In this document: one piece after another, positions 45,531-56,963 of the stretch | Position numbering within the stretch: position 1 is the stretch's first letter | How the letters are laid out: each line of letters opens with the position of its first letter | NCBI RefSeq assembly: GCF_026230105.1 | Contig: NC_079485.1 | Location: forward strand, 15,322,872-15,386,871 | DNA from: Diorhabda sublineata | Taxonomy: Eukaryota > Arthropoda > Insecta > Coleoptera > Chrysomelidae | Reading direction: 5' to 3' | DNA: 64,000 nt | Position numbers and translations under genes: made by a program | The notes under the pieces: generated by a model | The model's input: only the letters and a program-made list of their open reading frames with translations | What the model was told of the DNA's origin: nothing | The model's database searches: none

Positions 45531-46441
45531 TTATATTAGAATTCTAAATCCATCGTATGATATAAAATCTACTTCCTTTTCTTCGGAAAATATTGCTGCA
45601 TCAATTTTTGATTGTGGTCTGTCATTTTTTTTCAACCAGTTTTTCCTAAAGGTGAAAAAAAATATACACAAAATATTCAACATAACATTAGAGTAGAGTT
45701 GAACTCCCACTTAAATCTCTGATTAAGACAGTTGAAATTTCTGGACCCACTACTCCAACACTCACTACTACACTACCTAACGCGCGTTTCGATAACCAAA
45801 TTATCATCTTCAGAGGCTGAAATTAAACTCAGTACCTGAAGATGATAACTTGATTATAGAAACGTCTGTCAGATAATGTAAGTGTTGGTGTAATAGTAGT
45901 GTAAATAGTGTATTAAGTACACTGATTATGGGATAAGCGAAAACAATCTTGTCGAGTAAATAATATCCAAAATATTACTTATCAATAAGTGGCTTTTGAA
46001 TTATAGTTTACCCTGTATCACATTATAAACATCCTATACTGCTATAAAAAAATTCAATAGAAATATTAGTGAAAAGTGTTAGTTATTCAATTAATATAAG
46101 TTATACTAACATTGATTCTACATCGGAAACACGTCCTTCAACCACCCCTTTAAGGGTATTACGATCGCTGTTCATACACCAGCCTTTTAAATGTAAAGAA
46201 TAAGCAACTTGCGCCGTATACTATAAAATAAATGAGTAAATAAATGCATTGAATTAGTAATGGGAAAGTTTATATTACCTTTTTGAAATAGGGTCCTGAA
46301 AAACAAACTTTATTAGTTTTTAAATATTAATTTTCAATTATTAATTACATTCTTACCTTGAACTTTACCAAAAACTTCAAAATCTACGGACATTAATCTT
46401 TTTCTAGACATTTTTCTCGTGGGCTCCATCGCACTTTGCAT
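45531..46441 (-). CDS. Acylphosphatase paralogue A (catalytic Arg replaced by Lys)
   Basis: Small cytosolic enzyme family that hydrolyses acyl phosphates. Minus exons are 46441-46357, 46295-46279, 46220-46111 and 45645-45531, total 327 nt, 108 residues, with all GT-AG and phases consistent. A start at the second methionine (46429) would give 104 residues. Features are VDFEVFGKVQG, then GPYFKKYT, LKGWCMNSD and MKNWLKKNDRPQSKI, ending GFRILI. The substrate-binding loop normally reads VQGVxFR; here the arginine position is lysine (PYFKK) and the valine is proline. The asparagine of GWCMN is kept. Catalysis is therefore doubtful. Exon sizes 17, 110 and 115 nt match the three + strand copies. Confidence 0.8.
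45747..45900. repeat. Foldback repeat between gene 3' end and acylphosphatase exons
   Basis: The left arm (CCAACACTCACTACTACACT...TTTCGATAACCAAATTATCA) and right arm (TGAAGATGATAACTTGATTA...AGTGTTGGTGTAATAGTAGT) are inverted at roughly 80 percent. It lies in the last intron of acylphosphatase A. GAAGATGATAA...CGAAACG motifs are common at ends of insect retroelements. Confidence 0.55.
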
Positions 46442-47554
46442 TTGAAAAAAAAATATGAAGTATAATAAACAACTTTTATCATTCCATAGCTATATGTGAT
46501 GATATCCATTTGAATTAGTATGGTCTCTTTTGAACAGACATACATCCATCTGGTAAGAAGTTATATCTAATTCTTCTCTTTTATTTTGCAGCACATATCA
46601 CATGACTAACTAGAAGAAATATCTTATTTCTAATAGGAGGTAACCCACAATTTTTTAAAAATCGCGCTATTTATGTTACTCTCTCCATGATTGTTTTTTC
46701 TACTTATCCAATATAAGGTATCTTGAATCAAGTTCAAAATATATAATATTTAAATATTACAATATATTGTATGAGACTCAATTCATATGTAAGTTCTAAT
46801 AAATCACATCCCACAAATAGTAGTGTTCAATGTGATCTTGCGTATATCACACTTTGATAAAATGAAAATAGCATTGTGTAAACTCCGGAAAGATCATTAT
46901 GATTTATTTTGCGCTTATGAAATGAAACAGATAGAAGGAAAGATATACGAAAATCATAGTAATGCTAAGAACGAAGGAAGAGAAGAACAAGCGAATTAAG
47001 GAAGAAAAAGCTGCCCTAGGTCAAATTTAGTGTTTTGTTACGGATGTACAAGGGGTGAGATTGTGTCCTCCATGCTATGAAACTAAATTACAAGTACATA
47101 ATTTCATTGTATATAATCTAAAAAATAATTGAAGTGAAAACTAAGTATGGATGGAAACAGAAGCTGACTTGTCTTCCTCAGTATTTAAAACATGCCTTGA
47201 TAACATTTAGAGGTATATTTAAATTAACATGTCAAACCGATGGTTTTGTTTTTAAATAGTTGCGGATACTAAAACTGGAACGTTTCTAGTTTAAATCGAA
47301 TAAAAATAGTTGAGGAAACACACTTGAATGGAGTATGATTCTACCCACAGTTTAATGGAAAGGGACTAAATTAATGGCATTTATCAAGAGCTACCCCGCT
47401 ACTCCAAATGAAAAGAATGGTAGATACAGACATTGCTAGAGCTATGGGGATTGATAGTTGTTCAATTATCAACCGGCGAGGGTGAAATATCAAATTAAAT
47501 TGAGAAAAAAAATAATCAAAGGAAATTTAAATTATAAACTCTGAATAAGAATTT
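46442..47554. other. Intergenic spacer, nothing recognised
   Basis: 5' flank of acylphosphatase A on minus. AT-rich, with no element ends or exons recognised. Confidence 0.3.
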
Positions 47555-47632
47555 ATTATGCTACTAGTCTAATAGTAAACTTAATATCAAAATATTATAC
47601 TACTAGTCTAATAGTAAACTTAATATCAAAAT
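47555..47632. repeat. 39 bp tandem duplication
   Basis: Two adjacent 39-base units (47555-47593 and 47594-47632) share ACTAGTCTAATAGTAAACTT and differ at one base. Confidence 0.9.
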
Positions 47633-48083
47633 TCATAGAGTGTATTTGCATGTATCCATTTTTATATGCCATAAATAAATAAGTTATAATGCAAATTAAA
47701 AAAAAATAATATGAAAATGTGAATTTATATGAAATATAACTTATTAATTTAGCAAATTAATATAAAAGTTTTCAAACTGAACGAATATTATAAACATAAA
47801 TAATAAAAGTAACAAAAATGTACAGTACAAAATTATGAAAATAAAACATGTGTTTCTGTTTTTGCAAAAAATAGTTGAAATACCGCATTTTTAAATATTT
47901 CTCCTCATTTCTAATGGCAAGAAAATATTTAAATTAACAGAGAAATAATTAAACCCCCTTGGTATCCACTTTCTTGGGTAGGTTTATACAAAATTAATTT
48001 TTTAAAATGTTTTAATACATTTTTTTGTTCTATTATGTGCAATTCGTCCCCAAAACCATTATCAAATTTCAATCAGTTAAAAG

Positions 48084-48376
48084 CAGGGTTTACACTATAT
48101 ATAGAGCTTTAATTTCTTATAACTTTTATATATTTATATTTTTAAATAATAAGATTTTAGGTCTCTTATTTAGAAAACATAACATCTTATTTAAAAACAT
48201 AAAAATAAAAATATCACATTAGCTGCTTTCACCGTAGCTACTGTGATATTTTCAACAAAGAAAATAGGCTTAAATTTGCTATATAGCCGAACTATATAGC
48301 AGATCTCCAGTGTCACTTTTTGAACAGAGCTATATAGCTGTGCTACACGTAGCTCCGCTACATAGTGTAAACCTTG
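48084..48376. mobile_element. hAT-like MITE (CAGGGTTTACAC termini)
   Basis: The left end CAGGGTTTACACTAT and right end ATAGTGTAAACCTTG are inverted with one mismatch. CAGGG termini fit the hAT superfamily, and the flanks GTTAAAAG and CTTTAAGG could be a decayed 8 bp duplication. The interior repeats GCTATATAGC-type motifs and has a hairpin AATATCACA/TGTGATATT near 48210-48253. No coding capacity. Confidence 0.6.
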
Positions 48377-49683
48377 CTTTAAGGTTTAGAATATTCCATA
48401 GGTATTTAATAAGCCTATTAATGTTTGTTTGAGCTATCGAGCTATCTATTGTTATTGCTTAATATTTATTTCGAGGCAGGCAAAAAAATATTTTGTCATA
48501 GTTTATAGTCAAATATTTTTTATTAAACTAGACTACCCTCATATATACTGATCTTTTTAAAACAAATTAGCTTTGATTGTATTTCCATAAGGCAGAAATA
48601 TTTTCTAGACATTCAAAGTCTTGTACGTCAGCCGCTACTATAGCTTTAACTGCAGGTTTCTAATAAACAATGCTGTTCCTTAGTCACTCTGGAATTAAAT
48701 CTACATACACTCAATAACTTCAATATCTGATATTAATGACAAAAGCATTCATTTCTTTCAAATTTGTTTGATTATGTTATGGTCTACTGTCTTTGGGTTT
48801 CTGAAATTTACCATTTTCAAGTGTATCTTCACTTTTAATATGAACAACAGATTTCCTAAGCAATTATCTAGTCTATTAAATACTTTAGAAATATAGACTT
48901 AGAACTAGAAAGTTTAAAGCTGCTGTTAATAAATGTATGAAACAAACCCTCTATCAGTATATATTAGATCAAAATATTACTCTATGATAATTTGGTGCTT
49001 TGAGTTTGTAATTTCTTATTTTGTAAAGACATTATCAAATCGGGGGTTATTTATCTAGGAAATGATTTAACCCTGCATATTTCTGGTAACAAATCATTAC
49101 CTGTATCTGATTTCAAGACACTATTCTATCTACTCCTCAATTTCTAAAAAAAAGAGAAATTTAAAAAAGAAAATACGCTTACTATTGAAACCACTTGGAC
49201 ACTAACACTCTCATTACTGGCTTGAAATTTTTGTTCTTCCTATTCAAAAACTAGTTTTTCTCTAGTAAATCAATAATTCTTTCAACTTTTTTTGTTTTCC
49301 TTCTATAATTAATTATTCTTATTTATTTATATTCTTTCATATTCAAAACATGAATTGGCTGAAAGTTTTTGTAAACTGTGGTAGTATCAAGTTTTTTCAA
49401 AGTTTTAAAACAGCAAAATAGTTCAAATATTATTAGTTTGGTCTATAAAATTGTGAAATAAATCACCAAAGGTGGAAAATTTCTTTTTAAATTTATAATA
49501 AGCGAAATTTTATAGTGTCGTCAGCTTCTTTTATATGGGGTTCTTGAAAATGAGTGCTATAATTTGTGAAATACTCACATCCATATTAATCCAATTTATT
49601 TTTCACAAATATAATCACTGCACTCGGATTTTATATAATTTGCAAACAATAAAACACATCTAACTAATAACAAAGGATCAAAA
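48377..49683. other. Intergenic spacer, nothing recognised
   Basis: AT-rich DNA downstream of the enkurin-domain gene. No exon or repeat family recognised. Confidence 0.3.
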
Positions 49684-49723
49684 TTTATTAAAACATTATA
49701 AATACACAATATGTTACAAGAAT

Positions 49724-50518
49724 TTATTCTTTAATGTACACTTTTGGTCTATCAAAAACTTTAATTGCTTCCTCTGTATCCCTCAATTCATCTTCCAATT
49801 GAATTCTCCTTTTCCTAATTCTTAAGGTATCACAGGTTATAGACAAACTATTTAAACTGAAAATTAATTTTTCATAGTTTTGTCGTAATGTTTTTAGAGT
49901 TTCAACTCTTTCTTCTTCAGATAATAGTACATGTCCAGGTGGGCAGTTCGGTTCAAAAGGAATTCCTGTTGGTTCATCTTTGAAATCGTTTTTAATGACA
50001 TGGAATCCTCCTCCAAGATTCTCTTCATCCTTAACCTCTTCTTGACTATCTTGTTGTTTAATGACACTTTCTTCAGTTTGCAGTTCTACATCACCACAGC
50101 TACCTCCAAGACTGGTGTCAGTTTGCACTGACTTAGTGGAACATTGTGGTTTATTCAAATTTGGGATTGTATTCATCGTAGTTTTGTAATTCTTCAATTT
50201 AGACTGATTCTGGACTTTGTTTATTGCTTGTAGAGTTTTTTCTACTGGTTTCTTACTAATTTGGACAAGTTCATGATCTTTTTGGTTTGCTGCATCTGTT
50301 TTAAAACTTGCCTTTCTAAGTTCCACTGAAGATAGTTTTTCTCTTGGTTTTTTGTTGACATTTCGATCTAGAGAAGTCTTAGTATTTTCTTTTGATCTCT
50401 GAGCTACATGCAATATTTCTTGTAATTGTTTGATAGACTTGATATTTTCTTTTATGAAATTTTTTTTCGTCGTTTTGACGGGTTCGTCAAATAGACCGCA
50501 CAAAGTTTTTAACGGCAT
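49724..50518 (-). CDS. Enkurin-domain protein, ENKD1-like
   Basis: Intronless frame of 264 residues. The C-terminal 70 residues form an enkurin domain: PPGHVLLSEEERVETLKTLR, then SLSITCDTLRIRKRRIQLED and EEAIKVFDRPKVYI. The N-terminus has KKNFIKENIKSIKQLQEI, reminiscent of the N-terminal helix of ENKD1 proteins, whereas classical enkurin (ENKUR) starts differently. The middle is polar and disordered, with an acidic QDSQEEVKDEE patch. The family is tied to microtubules, cilia and centrioles. A TTTATT (AATAAA on minus) at 49684-49689 is a likely polyadenylation signal. The gene sits between acylphosphatases A and B and is divergent from B. ENKD1 rather than ENKUR is my reading, not a search result. 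Confidence 0.8.
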   Translation of the reverse strand: MPLKTLCGLFDEPVKTTKKNFIKENIKSIKQLQEILHVAQRSKENTKTSLDRNVNKKPREKLSSVELRKASFKTDAANQKDHELVQISKKPVEKTLQAINKVQNQSKLKNYKTTMNTIPNLNKPQCSTKSVQTDTSLGGSCGDVELQTEESVIKQQDSQEEVKDEENLGGGFHVIKNDFKDEPTGIPFEPNCPPGHVLLSEEERVETLKTLRQNYEKLIFSLNSLSITCDTLRIRKRRIQLEDELRDTEEAIKVFDRPKVYIKE

Positions 50519-50659
50519 TTTAAATTATTTGCTTAACTCATGTACATTAGCAATTTCACATACAAAATAAACCAGTATATAAGTCAATTTTTCTTCTTCT
50601 TTTTTAAATTTTTGTAAAAGGGAACCGTCAGTAACATTTGCTAAGTGCCTATACTCCTA

Positions 50660-51676
50660 CTAGGGGTGCATTCCAATAAGCACTCACGACCACGATCTTT
50701 CTTGTTCCACTTACAATTAGTCCAGAGCGTTATAATCGTAAATCCAAGTGGAATGGATTACGAGTGTTGAGTTAAATATTAAGGAAGGGAAAAACAGAAC
50801 AAATAAAGCAAAAGCTTTAAGAGGTTATATTATGATTTATAAGTTATTGAATTTTTTAGTGGAGGGTTTAACTGATTCACTTTAAAATAAAATCAAAATA
50901 TCTTCTGCGGCCATAGTAAAATATTTGATGGTGCGCCACAAAAATGCTTCAAAAGTACTTATAATATCCTATACTGCATCAAATAATGAGATAGATTCCA
51001 TGGTTACAATTTGCGTTGTTTCAGTTGTGAAAATGCCGCTAATTCTTTTAACGCTCACTTCGACCCACCTCTTGACGAGGGTCGTCGTTAATGTTACTTG
51101 TGACGTTTTAGCCACGACCACGATCGTAGTCTCTATGTAGATCACCCAAAAGACTATTTCAGGTATGGAGGGTAGAGGTAAGGAGAGCCATCTCTGTGCT
51201 ACAGAAAGTGTCCATCGAATTCTTCACGTTAGGGAGGCGCTACTATCGCATGAGTGTAAATTTTAAATAAAGCGCTAGAGATTTAAGAATAAGGACAGAG
51301 AAAGAAAGAAGTGATAATTGACACATATCTTACAAATTCACAATAATTAATTAACATTCAGCGTTATCTCACGGTAGTTTTTCTAGGTTATATTTACAAA
51401 ATTATTTTGTACTACGTGAATAGTTTAGATTTTGTATACCAATATTTAATTAACGTTTCTAGTCATTTGAAATACAAAATTTTCTAACACTGCATACTTC
51501 ACTCTATCTAAAATAACTAAGTTCATATACATATCTTGCCCGACAAGAGCGCCATTCTGGTCAAATTTTGAATTATAATTTACCGTCTACAAGCGAACAG
51601 TTTTTAAGCTAAGCCCCCTTACCTCTACCCTTCATAATTTCAGGCTCTGTGAACGCTTAGTGGAATGCACCCTAGA
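50660..51676. mobile_element. ~1 kb foldback element in a divergent promoter region
   Basis: The left end CTAGGGGTGCATTCCAATAA near 50660 and right end TTAGTGGAATGCACCCTAGA near 51656-51676 are inverted. Sub-terminal pairs such as ACGACCACGATC are also mirrored. A second element appears nested inside: TATGGAGGGTAGAGGTAAGG at 51154 and CCTTACCTCTACCCTTCATA near 51618 are inverted. No transposase is visible. The whole lies between the divergent ENKD1-like gene and acylphosphatase B. Confidence 0.6.
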
Positions 51677-51847
51677 GCTGAGTATTGTGCTTGCTCTTTT
51701 CGTATTATAACGCATTAAAAAAAGAAGAATATAATACTAATTCAAATAGATTATCAAAGGTATACATGGAAAATGTTGAATAATAGAAGTTGTTTATTAT
51801 CCTTCAAATATCATTTTCATATTTGAAATTCGAAAACCACGGGAAAT

Positions 51848-52422
51848 ATGTCTTCCGAAAAATTAATTTCTCTAGAGTTTGAAATATTCGGCAAAGTTCA
51901 AGGTAAGGAGTGTAATTAATTTAGGTAGAATATTTAAAAACTAATAAAATTTATTTTTCAGGAGTATATTTCCGGAAGGTAATATAAACTTTATAATTAT
52001 TGATTTGATAACTAAATTAACTTGTTTCGTAGTATACTGAAAGAGCTGCCAATCGTATAGACGTGAAGGGCTGGTGTATGAACACAGACCAAAATACTGT
52101 GAAGGGAATGATCCAAGGAAACAGTTCCAATATAGAATCAATGTTAGTACAACTTTGTTTATTTGAAAAAGTAAAACTTGTTCTTTATTAATATTTATCC
52201 TTATGTTTCTGCTCATTATTTTTTTTCTTTCGTGATCATTTAATCAATGATTCAAGTGCAAGCTCTATTTTTGCAGATATTGAATCTATTATAAAACTCA
52301 CTTTTAGGAAAAACTGGTTGGAGAAAACTGGAAGCCCAAGATCAAAAATCGAAAAAGCGGTTTTTTCCAACGAAAAGGAAATAGAACATCTTACATATGA
52401 TTCATTCAAAATTGTGAGATAA
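51848..52422 (+). CDS. Acylphosphatase paralogue B (catalytic residues intact)
   Basis: Exons 51848-51902, 51962-51978, 52033-52142 and 52308-52422 give 297 nt, 98 residues, the normal length for the family. Features are LEFEIFGKVQG, then GVYFRKYT with the arginine at the catalytic position, VKGWCMNTDQNTVKG with the conserved asparagine, SMKNWLEKTGSPRSKIEKA and a C-terminal YDSFKIVR. The start is the first ATG and the flanking introns are short. The copies at 55762 and 58714 follow on the same strand. AATAAA lies at 52560. Of the four paralogues this is the one most likely to be a working enzyme. Confidence 0.9.
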
Positions 52423-52559
52423 ATTGAAACTTTTGGTGACAACTATTAGTGAGAAATTTTCAGTTAATTTATTTTTCGATTACAAAATTCAGTATTTTCT
52501 AGATTAATGTACCATTTGTACAAATTCTTTATTTATTATGTATCCATTACATAGAAATT

Positions 52560-52565
52560 AATAAA
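52560..52565 (+). promoter_or_regulatory. Polyadenylation signal of acylphosphatase B
   Basis: AATAAA about 140 bases after the stop codon. Equivalent signals follow copies C and D. Confidence 0.6.
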
Positions 52566-53589
52566 TTTAAATTTATTTTTGAAAGTGTTTTCATTTAATT
52601 ACAAATCGTATTGAGGAAGTTTAAAGATAGGAAGAATTGATTGAAATTTTGAAAAATATCATAAAATCTATTTTTTGATATCACATTTTCGGTTTAGGGC
52701 AGTCAATGTTTCATTGCTGGCAAGATGAATTTAGTAATTTGATATTCACTGGGTGCTAAATAAGCTCAGAAACAACCAAAGTTTCTCGATAGTAATTTCG
52801 ATTATTGAAAATAGAAATCATTTAGAAACGAATTTTCCTTTTTTCATGTTATACTTTATAGCAGAGGTTCGCAACCCTTTTCCCTCTATTCCCTCATTCA
52901 AAATATAAGTTTCAGTATACTCCCTACTGCTACGTTTCTAGAATATTTCCAAAATATCTCTAAAAATGTGAAGAACAGATCAAATGATGTAAATTTATAC
53001 AAAATCCTGTTAAATCAACCTTGGCAGAATCACTGCATTAGAGTATTCATTTCATCTCAATTTTTTTTATTGAATATTGATTTGTTTCTTATATAAATAT
53101 TTTTACAATAAAACATTGAAATTCCGTCCATTTGTTAGCCCTACTTACAGTTGAGATGGTTCTTCTATGCCCAGGGTCTGAAGCAAGCTCGAATTGATGC
53201 ACCATACAACAAAAAGTTGCAGAGGTACTATATATGCTAATGGAGATATTCATACTAATGATAAAATAGAAAGACTCTCAAGCTAAATATTAAATCATAT
53301 CAAATGCATTCTATATAATAGGGATGTACACAAAAAGATGGGGAAATAATATTGAATAGAACTTGAAACGGGTACTGTGGATATAAATCTGTTAACCAAA
53401 AGATACAAAAAATTGAAGAATTGTCTATTCAGAGGAATATTTTTGGAACTAAAATGAAAATGCACTGCAATCTGCAACAATAGATATTTTATAAGATGAA
53501 ATTTTGAGAAAAAGTAAACAAATGTAATCATAGAAATTAAATGTTAAAAGTTGTATATTAGGTTATCATATACATTGTTACCCAGAGGA
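52566..53589. other. Intergenic spacer, nothing recognised
   Basis: AT-rich, no exons or element ends identified. Confidence 0.3.
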
Positions 53590-53775
53590 ACTATTGTGTC
53601 CCCCTTTCATGCTGCGATACTCAGTATTTATAGCTGATCTGTTAATCCCACTCCTCTTAGATTGTTTAGAATGTGAGATGGCTGTAGCTACCAGAGATCT
53701 TCGACTTCTATTCCATACACTTCCAGATGAAGTGCTCCAGAGCTCCATAGTGTCTCACATTTTGAAAGAATGTGG
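53590..53775 (-). pseudogene. Non-LTR retrotransposon 3' end, third copy of the family
   Basis: On minus, QPSHILNNLRGVGLTDQ near 53685-53630 matches the tails at 9840-9920 and 44845-44780. The following sequence has the same GGGGGACACAATAG motif. Only about 190 bases remain. Confidence 0.6.
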
Positions 53776-54119
53776 TTAGAGAAAGTTAATATTAAAATAA
53801 ACTAGAATAAAGTTATCGAAAAATTTTTTTGAAAGTAGAGAAACTTTGTAAAAAACCATAAGTATAGTAGTACTCATGAGAAAAGGAGAAACAAATGTAA
53901 CTATAAAATTGTAAATATCAGTCTAAACTACCCAAATAAAGCCACGATAATCTTTTGTTGGAAATAAAATGAAAACGCACAGTGAACAAAACCAAAATTA
54001 TTCAAATTTTCAAATACGTAAACACTTTTTTAAGAAAGTGTGAAAAAATGAGATTTCGAGGCAAATGCTATGAACTCTTAGTCATATGCAAAAAGAAGGA
54101 GACACCTAACTAAAGTAAA

Positions 54120-54920
54120 TGAAGTAACAAGTATTGAAGTGATTGTGGTAGTGGGAATTGCTAAGGGTTCTATGCTGGGTCCATTGCAATATCTACACAT
54201 GTTCACAGTCTGCAGTATGCTGACCTTAATGTAAAATATTTTACATTCACTGATGATACTGTCTTATTATTCTCGAGTATGAAAAAAAAATGAGTTAAAA
54301 ATAAATATTAATAGTGATATTCAAAGTTATTATCAATGGTTGTGTCATAATAAATTAACAATTAATATAGAAAAAATTGTATATATGGTTATACAACAGG
54401 TTGGAGAAAAAAAATCATAAATTGGTAATAAAAATAAATGATGTAATATTGGAAAAAGTGAAACAGTACAAATACTTAGGGTTAATAGTTATAGAAAATC
54501 TGACTTGGAAATAATATGTGGAAAACATAATACAAACAGTCAATATTAGGTGCAATTAAACGATGCCAAATATAAGGTACCTTATCCCAAGCTATGGAAA
54601 TGCCACTGCAACACTAAATGATAAATTACAGAAACTGCAAAATAAAAATTATCATAACAGAATACAAATATAATTTTAGAATGTGAAACATGAGTCGATA
54701 CTATAAGAAAAATATGTTAATGTGACATCATGCTGGTGCCAAGAGTACTATAAAAACTTGGGCATTCCGATTCCTCAAAAACCTGATTCTGTATCATTAT
54801 TAAACTATTACATGTTACTCTTCTACTTTAACTTAATTTTAATCCAATAGGATCTACTTATGGTAGTTATTAAGGATAGAATGAAACTATCAGGAATTGT
54901 AACAAGTTGTAGAGTTAAAT
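54120..54920 (+). pseudogene. Non-LTR reverse transcriptase remnant
   Basis: Readings include GSMLGPLQYLHM near 54165 and FTDDTVLLFSS near 54245-54280 (the catalytic FADD box with threonine replacing alanine). They continue LCHNKLTINIEK near 54340-54375, INDVILEKVKQYKYLG near 54435-54480 and LTWK/E near 54500. The order matches the palm and thumb of CR1/L2-type RTs. Stops and frame changes are frequent. Confidence 0.75.
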
Positions 54921-55761
54921 AACTGTAGATTCTTTAAGAAAATACTTAATTATATGCGGTATCACAAGTGAAAGTAGTTATTGTGCATATTTTTTTTAAT
55001 ATTCGAAACTATTCAAATCATAATTTAATTTTTTTAAGAAGATATATACAGAATTTAAAGCATAGAAAGTTAGTAAGTGTGAATTCTCCCACATACAGTA
55101 TCCCTTTATCAATTTTCTCCCCCATTAATATCCTTTTAGCTCATTCTTTCTTACTTCCTCTCTAGAGACTCCACTTACAACGCACTTAGAAAGAATATAC
55201 TGTGAAGAGGAATGTACACTTGTTTCCTATTTTTCTTAATTATACCATACAACAATGATTTAGCTACACTTATAATGACCGATAGTTTTGTCTTTGCCTA
55301 GAACAGAAACATACGTATATAAACTCGTAACTGTGTCCGTTTAAAGGTTATCTGTAGAGAAACTAGTAATAATTTAGGGTTAATGGTTATCCAAGAACTA
55401 AATATAATTTTATTTTAACTATGAGATTGGAAGTAAACATACTCAAATATGAGTAAATATTAGTAGAAACGACTATAACTTCGTAGATAGCATTCACTAG
55501 ATGTGGCTAGAATTTTCGAATAAGGCCATAAACATAAACCGCTAGTTATTCATCCTCTATTTTGTGAAATAAATCCATAATATGAAATGTACTAGTTAGT
55601 AACAAAAAAGAAGAATAAGTCTGTAAAAGTACTAAGCGTTAGCTTTTATCATATACACTATTCTAAGAGAAGATTACGATGACATTAATTCAAATTGATA
55701 TATAATTTCAGTAACTGTCATATTTTCTTTTATAATCATATTCCAAATTATTTCTAGTAAA
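54921..55761. other. Intergenic spacer, nothing recognised
   Basis: 5' flank of acylphosphatase C. AT-rich with no recognisable elements. Confidence 0.3.
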
Positions 55762-56225
55762 ATGGCTGAAAAATTAATTTCTGTAGAATTTGAAGTCTTC
55801 GGAAGGGTCCAGGGTAAGATATATAAATGAAAAAAATATTCAAAATCTAATAAAATCTTTTTTTTTTCAGGTGTACTTTTCGGAAGGGTAATATAAGTAT
55901 ATTCTATAGATTTAATGCTTAAATTTTCCTTTTTCTTTTCTAGTATATGATGAAAGCTGCTAAATACCTTCAAGTGAGGGGTCTGATTACGAATACTCAT
56001 CGACATTCTGTAAAAGGAGTTATTGAAGGACGTAGTTCATCAATAGAATCAATGTTAGTATAACTTTATATATAAATACTATTTGTCTCTACATGATTTT
56101 TTATTTATAGGAAATGGTGGTTACGCAAACAAGGCAGTCCATTCTCTTATATAGCTTTAACCATCTTCACTGACGAAAAGGAAATAGACCAATATACATA
56201 TAAATCATTTAAAGTTCGGGCATAG
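55762..56225 (+). CDS. Acylphosphatase paralogue C (catalytic Arg replaced by Gly)
   Basis: Exons 55762-55813, 55871-55887, 55944-56053 and 56111-56225 give 294 nt, 97 residues. Features are VEFEVFGRVQG, then GVLFGRYMMKAAKYLQVRG, LITNTHRHSVKG with the asparagine kept, SMKWWLRKQGSPFSYI and TIFTDEKEIDQYTYKSFKV. The loop reads GVLFGR where the family has GVxFRx, so glycine occupies the arginine position and an arginine sits one residue later. The usual GW before the asparagine loop is GL. All splice sites and the frame are intact, which argues for a maintained but changed protein. AATAAA lies at 56388. Confidence 0.85.
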
Positions 56226-56387
56226 ATGAAAACTTATAAGAAAATATTTACTATGTTTTCATATATTTATATATAGATATTTTTACTATTTTCATTTTAT
56301 TTGTATATCATATTTATATACAGATTTATGTTGGTGATTGTATGATTTGTATGTTGTTATGTACTTATCACTCTGGACATGTGAATT

Positions 56388-56393
56388 AATAAA
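56388..56393 (+). promoter_or_regulatory. Polyadenylation signal of acylphosphatase C
   Basis: AATAAA about 160 bases after the stop codon. Confidence 0.55.
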
Positions 56394-56963
56394 CATTCTC
56401 TTATTGGGTTATTATCGTGTTTTTATATACCCCTAACCAAATTCAGAATCACTTCATATGGGAAGATATGTTAATAAAATAAATAAAAAAATTGTTTTAG
56501 CAGAAAATCAAAACTAAATTATTGAAATCTAAAGTAAGGTTCACTAAAAATGAGTTGAAATAAATTTTAATTTTGAAATTAATCTTGAAATAACACATAA
56601 TGAAGAAATACTGCTTCCAATATAAGCAGCATACATATAGTTTCTGCAGCTACAGATACCAATGATGAAGCTACAACTGAATGGTTGTTCTCCGCAACTA
56701 CTAATCTTATGGGGAACTCTATAAAAATCGAAAATTCTCAAATGTTTGCAATATATTTTCAAAATTATATTTAGAAATCTCTAGAAATTCCACTAGCGCT
56801 CTGCTTACAGATATAATGAATAGGAAAGCAAAAAAGACAATACTTAATTGACAGTATAATGTATTAGTAGGACAACAAAGCCTTTTTTTACTCTTAGACG
56901 TGAGCCCTTTTTGTTTACCAGTTAAAACGTTGCTTTTAATTGATCCCCTTAATTTCAATTTTA
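56394..56963. other. Intergenic spacer, nothing recognised
   Basis: AT-rich sequence before the mariner insertion; no gene recognised. Confidence 0.3.

Noticed and set aside
48025..48222. Open plus frame rich in Phe, Ile and Asn
   Set aside because: It overlaps the end of the hAT-like MITE and has AT-driven composition.
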